Shown piece after piece: positions 44,062 to 52,452 of a stretch of DNA of 64,000 bases. The notes below the pieces were generated by a model that saw only the letters and a program-made list of their open reading frames with translations, ran no database searches and was not told the DNA's origin. The stretch is from Micromonospora chokoriensis (GTDB taxonomy: Bacteria > Actinomycetota > Actinomycetes > Mycobacteriales > Micromonosporaceae). The DNA is taken from contig NZ_LT607409.1 in NCBI RefSeq assembly GCF_900091505.1, positions 3,162,001 through 3,226,000 on the forward strand. Reading direction: 5' to 3'. A program made the position numbers and the translations under genes. Numbering within the stretch: the stretch's first letter is position 1; the number at the start of each line of letters is the position of its first letter.

Positions 44062-45426
44062 TCAGCTGTCGACCAGCAGGAGCCACTCGTCGTCGAGGCG
44101 TTCGGTCACCGTGCCCGCCGGCCAGCGGTGACCGGCGTCGACCATCGCCCGGGCCTGCTCCACCTGCGGTGGTCGGCTGAACTGCGCGTCCCGGAAGCTC
44201 GCCATGCTGTGGAACCGGGCCCGGCCGAAGTTCGCGGCGTCGGCGAAGTGGGCCCTGTCGAATAGCGCCTCCGCGCCGAACACCGTCCAGCGGAACAGCG
44301 CCATGTTCGAGAAACGGGTGGAGTGGAAGGCGGCCGACCGGCCGAACTCGGTGTGCTCCATCGACAGGGCGCCCTCGAAGGCGGCGTCCTGGAACGAGAC
44401 GGCGTCCTCGAAGCGGGTCGCGTCGAAGGTGGTCGGCTGGCCGAAGGTCGCCCGACGAAACGAGACCTGGCCGGCGAAGCCGGCGCGCCGGCAGGACAGG
44501 CCCCCGGTGAAGGCGGCCCCGTCGAAGCTGGCCTGACCGACGCCCCGAACCCCGTCGAGCAGGACCTCACCGTCGGCCGTGAGGCCCTCGAAGACCACGT
44601 CGCCGAAGGTCGCCGCCCCGAGCAGGAGGCGCCCCCGCGCCGTCGCGCCCGCGAAGGTCGTCGCGCCGGTGAACACCGCGCCGGTGAAGTTCGCGTCGAC
44701 GAGCGTGCAGCCGGCGACGTCGAAGTCGACCAGCCGGGCGCCGACCAGGTTCAGCATGACCTCCGGCCAGTGGGTCGCGTCGTCCGCGCGCAGGTGCCGG
44801 GTGAGCACACGCTGCGCGGTGCGCCGGACCTCCGTCTCGCGTGGCTCGTCGTCGGGCGCCGGCATCCGCAGGTACGCGCAGAGCACCGCCGCGATCGTCG
44901 TGCGCTGCCCCGGGTTGTCCTGACCGAGGCGCTCCAGCGCGTGCAGGCCACCGAGGCGTACCGCCGCGCTGTCGTTGCCGAGCAGCTCGACCGCCCGGGT
45001 GTAGAGCTCGGTAAGCCGCCGTTCCGCCGCGTCGTGCTCGGCGGCCGAGGACTGCCGGTCCTGGTGGCGGTGCGCGGCCTCGGCCACCGACTCGGCGTGC
45101 GCCTGGACCCGGTCCCGGTGTGCCTGGTCCCGGGCGGCGACGCTCTCCTGGTGGCGCTGGGCGCGCTCGGTGATCCACTGTCGGCGGGCGGCCAGCAGCA
45201 GGGCGAGCCCTCCACCGGTGCCGGCGACCACGGTCAGGCCGGTGCGGATCGCGTCGATGCGCAGCGTGGCCCGGGTGTCCGGCTGGGTGGCCCGGTCCGC
45301 CTCGGTGAGCAGCAGATCCAGCACCAGCCAACCCAGGGCGGCGGCGATCAGCAGCCCGACCAGGACCAGCCACCAGGGCATCACCCGTAGCTGGCGCTCG
45401 GGGGGTTCCTCCGTGGCCACGGCCAC
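44062..45426 (-). CDS. pentapeptide-repeat membrane protein
   Basis: The product is 454 residues. Two transmembrane helices (about 18-40 and 62-80) are followed by a charged coiled-coil stretch (about 85-150, HRDRVQAHAESVAEAAHRHQ), a conserved NDSAAVRLGGLHALERLGQD block, and from about 240 to 430 a pentapeptide-repeat helix (ANFTGAVFTGATTFAGAT and more, with Phe or Leu at the centre of each repeat). This N-terminal layout followed by pentapeptides is common in actinobacteria; its role is unknown. The start is uncertain: GTG codons at 45426 and 45420 both lack a clear ribosome site. Confidence 0.75.
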   Translation of the reverse strand: MAVATEEPPERQLRVMPWWLVLVGLLIAAALGWLVLDLLLTEADRATQPDTRATLRIDAIRTGLTVVAGTGGGLALLLAARRQWITERAQRHQESVAARDQAHRDRVQAHAESVAEAAHRHQDRQSSAAEHDAAERRLTELYTRAVELLGNDSAAVRLGGLHALERLGQDNPGQRTTIAAVLCAYLRMPAPDDEPRETEVRRTAQRVLTRHLRADDATHWPEVMLNLVGARLVDFDVAGCTLVDANFTGAVFTGATTFAGATARGRLLLGAATFGDVVFEGLTADGEVLLDGVRGVGQASFDGAAFTGGLSCRRAGFAGQVSFRRATFGQPTTFDATRFEDAVSFQDAAFEGALSMEHTEFGRSAAFHSTRFSNMALFRWTVFGAEALFDRAHFADAANFGRARFHSMASFRDAQFSRPPQVEQARAMVDAGHRWPAGTVTERLDDEWLLLVDS

Positions 45427-45579
45427 AGCATGCCATCCGCCGCCACGACCCAGGGGTACGCGCCAGCGGCGCTCGGGCCGTCCACGCGACCTCCCGCAGT
45501 GGCGCGGCGATCCGACAGTCCCGCCGTCCGATGGGGACGGCCGGCGAAATGCCGGTTTGCACCCCCGGCGGGACAACGG

Positions 45580-45624
45580 GTTACCGGCGCGTAACAAGTC
45601 ATTGACGGTGCCGAATTGTTACGG
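45580..45624 (+). promoter_or_regulatory. 11-bp-spaced GTTAC/GTAAC repeats before the lipase gene
   Basis: GTTAC-N6-GTAAC-N6-TTGAC-N6-GAATTGTTAC runs from 45580 to about 45622, so half-sites repeat every 11 bases on one face of the helix. This resembles the a/b sites bound by the response-regulator-like GlnR. TTGACG (45602-45607) may also act as a -35 box, with GATGAT near 45626 as a poor -10. Confidence 0.35.
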
Positions 45625-45703
45625 GGATGATCGTCGCACGGTCGACCGGACACCCCCACCCACCTGCCCGGTTCGCCGGGCGCCTCCCCCCGGAGGTGCA
45701 GCC

Positions 45704-46471
45704 GTGCTGCTCCGAAAGACCGCCCTCGTCGTGTCCGTCGCCGTCGCCGCCCTGATCGCCTCCGCCGGCACGGCGAACGCCGCCCCCGCTGCCGCCGCCC
45801 CGACCGCCGCCGCGGCCAACCCGGTGATCGTGGTCGGCGGGCTCAGCGGCGTCGCCGTCGCGTACGAGCCGATCGCCGCCCGACTACGCGCCGACGGTTA
45901 CCGCGCCTTCATCTACCAACTGCCCGGGCTGGGCCTCGGCGACATCCCCACCTCCGCCCGCGCGTTCGCCACCTACGTCGACCAGGTGCGCGCCAGCACC
46001 GGGGCGTCGACAGTGGACCTCGTCGCCCACTCCGAAGGCGGCCTGGTCAGCCGCTACTACCTCAAGCGGCTCGGCGGCACGGCCACCGTCGGTCGCTACG
46101 TCAGCCTGGGCACTCCGCAGTACGGCACCTACGTCGCCACCATCGTGGCCTTCCTGGGCCTCGGCAGTTGCGCCGGCATCGTGGCCTGTCAACAGATGAC
46201 CATCGGCTCGGCCTTCCTCGCCGACCTCAACACCGGCGACGACACCCCGGGGGCGGTGCGCTACACCACCATCCGCACCCTCCAGGACGAGCTGGTCCGG
46301 CCCACCGGCAACGCCGTGGTCAACGACGGCGCGACGAACGTGCTGATCCAGTCGTACTGCCCGCTGCGGGTGGTGGGCCATCTCGGTCTGGTGCTCGACG
46401 GCACGGCGTACACCATCGTGCGCGGCGCCCTGGTCGACGGCCCGGTGCGACCCCACTGCCTCGCGCTCTGA
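45704..46471 (+). CDS. secreted lipase/esterase (alpha/beta hydrolase)
   Basis: The product is 255 residues with a signal peptide (RKTALVVSVAVAALIASAGT, cut near ANA). The mature part is a class 2 (EstA-like) lipase: the oxyanion region NPVIVVGGLSG, the nucleophile elbow VDLVAHSEGGLVSRYYL with catalytic Ser, and the catalytic His near VVGHLGLVLDGTAY. Cysteines in GSCAGIVACQQ, SYCPL and HCLAL probably form disulfides. The GTG has GGAGGTG about six bases upstream. A 14-bp hairpin ends the gene. Confidence 0.85.
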   Translation: MLLRKTALVVSVAVAALIASAGTANAAPAAAAPTAAAANPVIVVGGLSGVAVAYEPIAARLRADGYRAFIYQLPGLGLGDIPTSARAFATYVDQVRASTGASTVDLVAHSEGGLVSRYYLKRLGGTATVGRYVSLGTPQYGTYVATIVAFLGLGSCAGIVACQQMTIGSAFLADLNTGDDTPGAVRYTTIRTLQDELVRPTGNAVVNDGATNVLIQSYCPLRVVGHLGLVLDGTAYTIVRGALVDGPVRPHCLAL

Positions 46472-46479
46472 CCCGGGCC

Positions 46480-46510
46480 GTGGGGGTGGCCCCGACGGGG
46501 CCACCCCCAC
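46480..46510 (+). terminator. lipase gene terminator
   Basis: GTGGGGGTGGCCCC (46480-46493) pairs perfectly with GGGGCCACCCCCAC (46497-46510) around a three-base GAC loop, nine bases after the stop. Confidence 0.82.
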
Positions 46511-46643
46511 TGTCGCGGGCCGGTGACTGTCGGTTGCCCGACGTTACGGGGAAAGGGTGTGGCAGGCATCAGATGTGCTCGATAGCCTGCGTCGGCTGTC
46601 CATTGGCGACAGAGGACGTGACCTTCCCGAAGGAGCAGCGCGC

Positions 46644-48848
46644 ATGACCAAGCCGCACGCCGTGCCCCCGGAGAGCACCCCGCCGACCGTGCCACAGCTC
46701 GACGTCCGGGCCGCCGAGCCACCGGCCGCCGACCCGCCGTCGACCGGCACCGGGTTCGCCGACCGCCCTCCGGGTTATCCCAGCGCGCTGGTCTGGCTGC
46801 GCGCCGGGATCCTGCGGGACTGGCGCGGCGTGCTGGGCGCCTTCGTCGCCACCTGGTTCTACCTGCCGGTGGCGTTGCTCCTGGCCTTCTGGGGCGGCCT
46901 CAGCTTCGGCATCGTCGGCCTCTTCGCCGGTGGCCTCGGCGCCGACGACCAGGTGCCGCAGGTGCTCCGTGACGCGCCGCTGATCGGCTCCCTGCTGGAG
47001 TCGTTCCTGAGCCGCTCCGGCGGGGTGCTCGGCGGCGTCGCCGGCTTCGCCGTCGGTTTCCTGGTCGGTTTCGTCTCCGTGCTGGTGCTGCCCTGGATCG
47101 GCGGTGGCGGGCCGATCCCCGTGGTCACCGGCCTGATCGGCACCGTCGCCGCGGCGGCGCTGATCGGGGTCCTCTACACGCTCTACCGGGTGCTGCTGGA
47201 ACCGCGACTGCTCGTCGTCTCCGGTGCCCGCCAGCCCAGCCGCCGCGAGGCCGCGCGGCTGCGACCCGTGCTGGAGGACTGCGCCCGACGGCTCGGCCTG
47301 CCCAGCGTGCCACGGCTGCTGATGGAGGACGACCCCGTCCTGAGCAACGCCCGCACGTACGCCCGGCACGTCGTGGTCACCACCGCCGTGCTCACCGAGC
47401 CGGACGACGAGATCTCCGCGCTGTTCAGTCACGAGCTGGTGCACTGGCGCACCGGGGACGAGATCACCAGCGCCTTCGTGCGTGGTGTCGGCCTGCCGCT
47501 CACCCTCGCGCACGCCCTGCCGGCCTGGCTGATGCGGACGTTCCCGCACCCGGGCACCAACTTCGTGGTCTTCCTGTTCTTCTGGCCGGTGCTGCTCACC
47601 ATGCGGTACGTGGTGCTGCCGCTGCACGCCCGCGACGTCCGGGCGGCGGAGTACCGGGCCGACCTCGGCGCCGTGCTCAGCGGGCACGTCGAGGCGATGC
47701 GACGCATCCTGGAACGACGGCTGTCCTTCGAGACCGGCCGCAGCGGTTGGGACGAGGCGGTCTGCGCCACCCACCCGCCGCACGAACTCCGGCTCGACGC
47801 GCTGGAACGAGCGACGGTGACCGGTGCGCCCACCGGGGTGGCCGAGCCGGTCACCGTCGAGCGGCTGTTCCACCAGCCCGGCCCGGTCGGCACCCGCCGC
47901 ACCTGGCTGCTGGTCGGTGTCCTCGCCCTGGTCGCCTGCGCCGGCACCGGTGGGCTCGGAGTGGTGCAATGGGCGTTCTTCCGCCCCCAGGCGGCGGTCG
48001 AGGGCTTCTTCTCCGCGCTCGCCGACCGGGACAGCGAGGCCGCGCTCGGCCACCTGACCGACCAGGGCGCCGGCACCGACACCACGCTGCTGGACCGACT
48101 GCTGCGCGGTGAGGGCTACCAGCCGCCGACCGACGTCGAGGTCAGCTCGCTGGAACGCGACGGCGACAAGGCGACCGCCACCGTGGCGTACCGGCTGGCC
48201 GACGCGCGGCAGACCGCCACCCTCACGCTGGAGCGCGACAAGGAGTCCACCGCCGGGTTGTTCCACGGTTGGCGGTTGACCGGTGGGCCGATCGCGCTCA
48301 ACTCCTCGATCGCCGACCCCGGGGTGCGGCTCAACGGGGTGGAGCTACCGGTCGCCACCGAAGGGCCGCCGCTGGTGCTGCTGCCCGGCGTCTACACCGC
48401 CACCGGCCCGTCCAACGCGCTCAGCGAGACGCCGACCGCGACGGTGGTGGCCGACCCGGGGCAGAGCGCCGCCACCCTGCAACTGACCCCGGTGCTCAAA
48501 CCGGCGGCGGTCGAGGCCGTCGACGCCCAGGTCCGCGCCTGGCTGGACGAGTGCGCCAAGCAGACGGTCGCCGCGCCACCGGGTTGCCCGTTCCGCTACT
48601 ACGGCGGGTCCGCACAGAAGGTCACCTGGAAGATCCTGGAGTACCCGAAGCTGGCCCTGGAGCTGACCGGCCCGGCCAGCGCCCAGGTGACCACCCCGTC
48701 CGAGACCAGGGGCAGGGTGCAGGTCAGCGGCACCACCACGTACTTCGGCACCAGCTCGCCGTTCACCGACGACAACGCGCTGACCGTCACCGGTGTCGCC
48801 ACCGCCGACGGCGACGCCGTCACCTTCCGACCCGCCTCCGACGACTGA
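46644..48848 (+). CDS. M48-type membrane metalloprotease with a C-terminal extension
   Basis: The product is 734 residues. After a Pro-rich N terminus there are membrane helices (about 60-90, 118-150 and 160-185), then an M48/HtpX-like catalytic domain with zinc site HELVH (His263-Glu264-His267) and the third ligand Glu336 in RAAEYRADLGAVLSG. A further helix (about 423-445) precedes an extracytoplasmic region of 280 residues (QAAVEGFFSALADRDSEAAL and later beta-rich parts) resembling DUF4878-type stress domains. HtpX itself is about 300 residues, so this is a fused form. AAGGAG lies about eight bases before the ATG. The EACC1-like gene starts 14 bases after the stop. Confidence 0.82.
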   Translation: MTKPHAVPPESTPPTVPQLDVRAAEPPAADPPSTGTGFADRPPGYPSALVWLRAGILRDWRGVLGAFVATWFYLPVALLLAFWGGLSFGIVGLFAGGLGADDQVPQVLRDAPLIGSLLESFLSRSGGVLGGVAGFAVGFLVGFVSVLVLPWIGGGGPIPVVTGLIGTVAAAALIGVLYTLYRVLLEPRLLVVSGARQPSRREAARLRPVLEDCARRLGLPSVPRLLMEDDPVLSNARTYARHVVVTTAVLTEPDDEISALFSHELVHWRTGDEITSAFVRGVGLPLTLAHALPAWLMRTFPHPGTNFVVFLFFWPVLLTMRYVVLPLHARDVRAAEYRADLGAVLSGHVEAMRRILERRLSFETGRSGWDEAVCATHPPHELRLDALERATVTGAPTGVAEPVTVERLFHQPGPVGTRRTWLLVGVLALVACAGTGGLGVVQWAFFRPQAAVEGFFSALADRDSEAALGHLTDQGAGTDTTLLDRLLRGEGYQPPTDVEVSSLERDGDKATATVAYRLADARQTATLTLERDKESTAGLFHGWRLTGGPIALNSSIADPGVRLNGVELPVATEGPPLVLLPGVYTATGPSNALSETPTATVVADPGQSAATLQLTPVLKPAAVEAVDAQVRAWLDECAKQTVAAPPGCPFRYYGGSAQKVTWKILEYPKLALELTGPASAQVTTPSETRGRVQVSGTTTYFGTSSPFTDDNALTVTGVATADGDAVTFRPASDD

Positions 48849-48862
48849 CCGGGAGACCCCCC

Positions 48863-49255
48863 GTGCCCGACAGCGACACCGCCGCCCGGCTGCCGGTGCG
48901 GCTGACCATCAACCCCCGCCGGCGCCAGCAGCCGTCGGTCGACCTGCTGACCTGGATCCACCGGCAGCCGGAGTACCGGCCGGTGGTCCGCCGGGCCGGT
49001 GGCGGCGGGGGCCGGCCCGGCTTCAGCGACGCGGTGATCATCGCGGTGCTGGCTCAGGGTCTGCTGCCCGGGCTGTTCAACCTGTTGCAGTCCTGGGTCG
49101 ACCAGCAGCGCACCGAGGCCAGCATCCGGATCCAGGCCGGGGACACGGAGGTGGAACTCCAGGTGAGCGGACGAACCGACTCCGCGCGCCTGCTGGCCCA
49201 GGCCACCGAGGCCCTACGGGCCGCCCGCGAACCCGGCCCGGACGCCGTCGACTGA
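48863..49255 (+). CDS. EACC1-like (effector-associated constant component) protein
   Basis: The product is 130 residues. Its plan, a basic strand (LPVRLTINPRRR), LLTWIHRQPEYRPVVRRAG, a hydrophobic helix DAVIIAVLAQGLLPGLFNLL, QSWVDQQRTEASIRIQAGDT, EVELQVSGRTDSARLLAQAT, fits the EACC1 family proposed as a fixed component of actinobacterial effector (conflict) systems; this is from memory of the family. Usually a caspase-like or trypsin-like protease is next to it; here the neighbour is an M48 membrane protease. GGGAG precedes the GTG by about seven bases. A hairpin overlaps the stop codon. Confidence 0.6.
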   Translation: MPDSDTAARLPVRLTINPRRRQQPSVDLLTWIHRQPEYRPVVRRAGGGGGRPGFSDAVIIAVLAQGLLPGLFNLLQSWVDQQRTEASIRIQAGDTEVELQVSGRTDSARLLAQATEALRAAREPGPDAVD

Positions 49256-49270
49256 GACGACGGCGTCCGG
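49238..49270. terminator. hairpin overlapping the EACC1-like stop codon
   Basis: CCGGACGCCGTCG (49238-49250) pairs with CGACGGCGTCCGG (49258-49270) over 13 bp; the TGA stop (49253-49255) sits in the seven-base loop. The gene on the other side converges. Confidence 0.8.
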
Positions 49271-49327
49271 ACCGACTGGGACGGCGGCCCCCGGGTCGCC
49301 TGGTCCGCCGGCGTCCTGGGGGAGCGG

Positions 49328-50200
49328 TCAGCTGGCCTTGGCGAGCGCCTCGAACTCGTCGTCGGTGAGCCGCACGTCGGCCGCTCCCACGTTCTCCTCC
49401 AGGTGCGCCACCGAGGAGGTGCCGGGGATGGGCAGCATCACCGGCGAGCGGCGCAGCAGCCAGGCCAGCGCGAGCTGCGCGGGCGACGCGCCGTGCGCCG
49501 TGGAGATCGCGTCCAGCGGGCCGCCCGGGCGGGCCAGTTCACCGGTGGCGATCGGGAACCACGGAATGAACGCGAGGTCGTTGCGCTCGCAGTACTCCAG
49601 CACGTCCTCGGCGCTGCGGTTGGCCAGGTTGTACAGGTTCTGCACGGACGCGATCGTGGTGATCTTCCGGGACTCCTCGATCTGCGCGACGCTCACCTCG
49701 GACAACCCGATGTGCTGGATCTTGCCTTCCTGCCGCAGCAGCGCCAGCTCGCCGAGCTGGTCGGCGAGCGGCACCTGGGGGTCGATCCGGTGCAGCTGGT
49801 AGAGCGGGATGCTGTCCAGGCCGAGGTGGCGCAGGCTCAGCTCACACTGCTGACGCAGGTACTCCGGGCGGCCCAACGCGCGCCAGTCGCCCGGCCCGGA
49901 ACGGCTCAGCCCCGCCTTGGTCGCGATGACCAGGTCGTCGGCGTACGGGTGCAGGGCCTCACGGATCAGCAGCTCCGAGACGAACGGCCCGTACGAGTCG
50001 GCGGTGTCGATGAACGTCACGCCCAGCTCGACCGCGCGACGCAGCACCCGGACCGCCTCGGCCGGGTCCTTCGGATCTCCCCAGACACCGGGGCCGGTGA
50101 TCTGCATCGCCCCGTAGCCGAGCCGGTTGACGGTGACGTCGCCACCGATGCGGTACGTGCCGGACGCCTTCGCGGGCTGCTCACTGATGTTTGTCGCCAT
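49328..50200 (-). CDS. aldo/keto reductase
   Basis: The product is 290 residues, a TIM-barrel NADPH-dependent oxidoreductase. Catalytic residues are visible: Asp and Tyr in FIDTADSYGP, Lys in VIATKAGLS, and His in LYQLHRID; IPGTSSVAHLEENVGA is the cofactor-binding C-terminal motif. The subfamily resembles YdbC/PdxI-like reductases that act on aldehydes or pyridoxal; the substrate here is unknown. The ATG at 50200 gives the family-typical N terminus; the open frame extends further but lacks start signals. Confidence 0.9.
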   Translation of the reverse strand: MATNISEQPAKASGTYRIGGDVTVNRLGYGAMQITGPGVWGDPKDPAEAVRVLRRAVELGVTFIDTADSYGPFVSELLIREALHPYADDLVIATKAGLSRSGPGDWRALGRPEYLRQQCELSLRHLGLDSIPLYQLHRIDPQVPLADQLGELALLRQEGKIQHIGLSEVSVAQIEESRKITTIASVQNLYNLANRSAEDVLEYCERNDLAFIPWFPIATGELARPGGPLDAISTAHGASPAQLALAWLLRRSPVMLPIPGTSSVAHLEENVGAADVRLTDDEFEALAKAS

Positions 50201-50372
50201 GGGTAGATCATCCCCCGGAATGGGACAGTGACACCGCCGGTCCGCCGACTGTGCGACCGGACACGTCACCTGTCCCACCGGTGGTTACCCGGAAGCGACA
50301 GGTACGGGCAGGGCCCACGTGCGACGCTGGCCGGAGCCGGTGCGAACCGGTGCGACGGCGGAGGGAGCACCC

Positions 50373-50738
50373 ATGGCGGGAGTGCCGCAGGTCAACTTCG
50401 CGCTCGACACGTACGAGTGCATCGTGCTCTATCCCGGCGCGGCCGGGCGGGTCCTGCCCGCCGAGACCGTGCAACGGTTGCAGGCCGAACACGCCGAGCA
50501 CATGCAGGCGCTGCAGCGACGCGGCATCATCCTGGTCTCCGGCTCGATCGACGGGACGACCAGCAACCCCGAGCCCCCGATCGGCTTCGGGCTCGCACGC
50601 ACCGGCAGTGTCGAGGACGTCCGCAGCGTGGTGGAGGCCAACCCGGCGGTGCAGGCCGGCCTGTACCGGGTGGACGTGCTGACCTTCCTCTGCCCGGCCG
50701 GTTCCCTGGAGTTTCCGCTGGTCAAAGCCGGGAGCTGA
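50373..50738 (+). CDS. YCII-like protein
   Basis: The product is 121 residues with a ferredoxin-like fold: YECIVLYPGAAGRVLPAETV, EHAEHMQALQRRGIILVSGS with the conserved His, and SVEDVRSVVEANPAVQAGLY followed by RVDVLTF. YCII-like proteins are small dimers, some acting as muconolactone-type isomerases or dehalogenases; the function here is unknown. GGAGGGAG precedes the ATG by five bases. It lies alone between the aldo/keto reductase and the BBE oxidoreductase. Confidence 0.72.
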   Translation: MAGVPQVNFALDTYECIVLYPGAAGRVLPAETVQRLQAEHAEHMQALQRRGIILVSGSIDGTTSNPEPPIGFGLARTGSVEDVRSVVEANPAVQAGLYRVDVLTFLCPAGSLEFPLVKAGS

Positions 50739-50870
50739 CTGGTCGGTCAATCGGCGGCTGTCGTGATGGTGACGGCGCTCGGCGGCCCTTGAGTGCTACG
50801 GTCGCGCCCAGCGAGGGCCGCCGCCGGGGCGCACCCGGAGCCATCGATCGGCCCCGGTCGAGGAGTTGCC

Positions 50871-52247
50871 ATGAGCTCCGCCACCACCGGTGATGTCGCG
50901 ACGGCCGCCGCCCGACTGCGTGCCCTGCTGGGCGACCGGCTGCACGAGCCGGGCGACAGCGCGTATTCCACCACCACCCGGCTCTGGAACGGCGCGGTCC
51001 AGCGCTCGCCCGCCCTGGTCGCGCGGTGCCTGGACGCCGCCGAGGTGGCCGACGCGGTCCGTATCGCCGCCCGATGCCACCTGCCCCTGTCGGTCCGCTC
51101 CGGCGGGCACGACTGGGCCGGCCGGGCGCTGCGCGACGGCGGGCTGGTGCTCGACCTGACCGGGTTGCGTACCGTCCGGGTCGACCCGGCCACGGCCACG
51201 GTGACCGTCGGCGGCGGCACCACGGCCGCCGAGCTGCTCGCCGCCGCCCGCCCGTACGACCTGGTGGTGCCCACCGGCGTGGTCGACGCCGTGGGCGTGG
51301 CCGGGCTGTCCCTCGCCGGCGGGTACGGCCCGCTGTGCGGCCGGTTCGGCCTGACCGTGGACAACCTGCTCGGCGCGGAGGTGGTCCTCGCCGACGGCCG
51401 CCGGGTCACCGCCGACCCTCGGCACGACGCCGAGCTGTACTGGGCGCTGCGCGGCGGCGGCGGGAACCTCGGCATCGTGACCGAGCTGCGTTTCCAGGCG
51501 CACCGGCTGCCCGGGGTGCTGGCCGGCATGATCATGTTTCCGCTGGCCGAGGCGGCGGACGTGCTGCGCGGCTACGGCGAGCTGGTCGCCGACGCCCCGG
51601 ACGAGCTGACCGTGATGACCGGTTTCCTACCCGGCCCGGCCGGCGAACCGGTGATCTTCGTCTGCCCGTTCTACAGCGGCCCGGACCTGGACGCCGGCCT
51701 GCCCTGGCTGGACCGACTGCGCGCCCTGGGCACCCCGCTGGTCGACCAGATCGCCCCGATGCCGTACGCGGAGGCGTTGCGGATGTTCGACGGCGGCATG
51801 GTCGACGGCAACCACTACCTGCTGCGTACCCGCTGGCTTCCCGCGCTCACCGACAGCGCCGTGGACGTGCTCGTCGACGCCGCCCGGCAGGTCAGCTCGC
51901 CGTTCTCCGCGCTGGCCGTGCACCACTTCCACGGTGCGGCCACCCGGGTCCGGGTCGCCGACACGGCGTTCGGGCTGCGCACCGACCACCTGCTCACCGA
52001 GATCATCGCGGTCTGGGCGCCCGGCGAGCGGGCCGCGCCGCACCGGGAGTGGGCCGAGCGCACCTCGGCGCAGCTCGCCCCGCACGCCCTGCCCGGTGGT
52101 TACCCCAACCTGCTCGCCCCGGAGGAGACCGACCGGGTGCGGCTCGCGTACGGCGCGAACTGGCCCCGGCTGCGCCGGGCCAAGCACCGCTACGACCCGC
52201 GTGAGCTGCTCACCGCGGTGCCCACCCTGCCGCCGTCGGCGCACTGA
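50871..52247 (+). CDS. FAD-linked oxidoreductase (berberine-bridge-enzyme-like)
   Basis: The product is 458 residues. An N-terminal FAD_binding_4 domain carries LPLSVRSGGHDWAGRAL, whose His is the usual site of covalent FAD attachment, and VAGLSLAGGYGPLCGRFGLT. The second, cysteine-type FAD attachment site is not obvious at its normal position. The C-terminal BBE segment GGYPNLLAPEETDRVRLAYG, ending NWPRLRRAKHRYDP, is present. Such enzymes oxidise sugars, phenols or polyketides. The ATG has GAGGAG about seven bases upstream. No signal peptide is seen. Confidence 0.85.
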   Translation: MSSATTGDVATAAARLRALLGDRLHEPGDSAYSTTTRLWNGAVQRSPALVARCLDAAEVADAVRIAARCHLPLSVRSGGHDWAGRALRDGGLVLDLTGLRTVRVDPATATVTVGGGTTAAELLAAARPYDLVVPTGVVDAVGVAGLSLAGGYGPLCGRFGLTVDNLLGAEVVLADGRRVTADPRHDAELYWALRGGGGNLGIVTELRFQAHRLPGVLAGMIMFPLAEAADVLRGYGELVADAPDELTVMTGFLPGPAGEPVIFVCPFYSGPDLDAGLPWLDRLRALGTPLVDQIAPMPYAEALRMFDGGMVDGNHYLLRTRWLPALTDSAVDVLVDAARQVSSPFSALAVHHFHGAATRVRVADTAFGLRTDHLLTEIIAVWAPGERAAPHREWAERTSAQLAPHALPGGYPNLLAPEETDRVRLAYGANWPRLRRAKHRYDPRELLTAVPTLPPSAH

Positions 52248-52452
52248 TGGCAGGCCGCCGCCGGGAGCACCCCGACAGCGCACGTCACCGGAGGCGTACG
52301 ATTCCCGGCGCGCGGTCGCTGTTGCCCGTCGCCACAACGTTCCCGGTGTGGTTCCGCCCGCCGGCCCGACGCGCGCCGCGCGTCGTTGGACACATGTTCC
52401 CCTGCCTGCAATGGGTCGGTCCCGAGTCCGACCTGAAGGAGAGACTAGCCTG

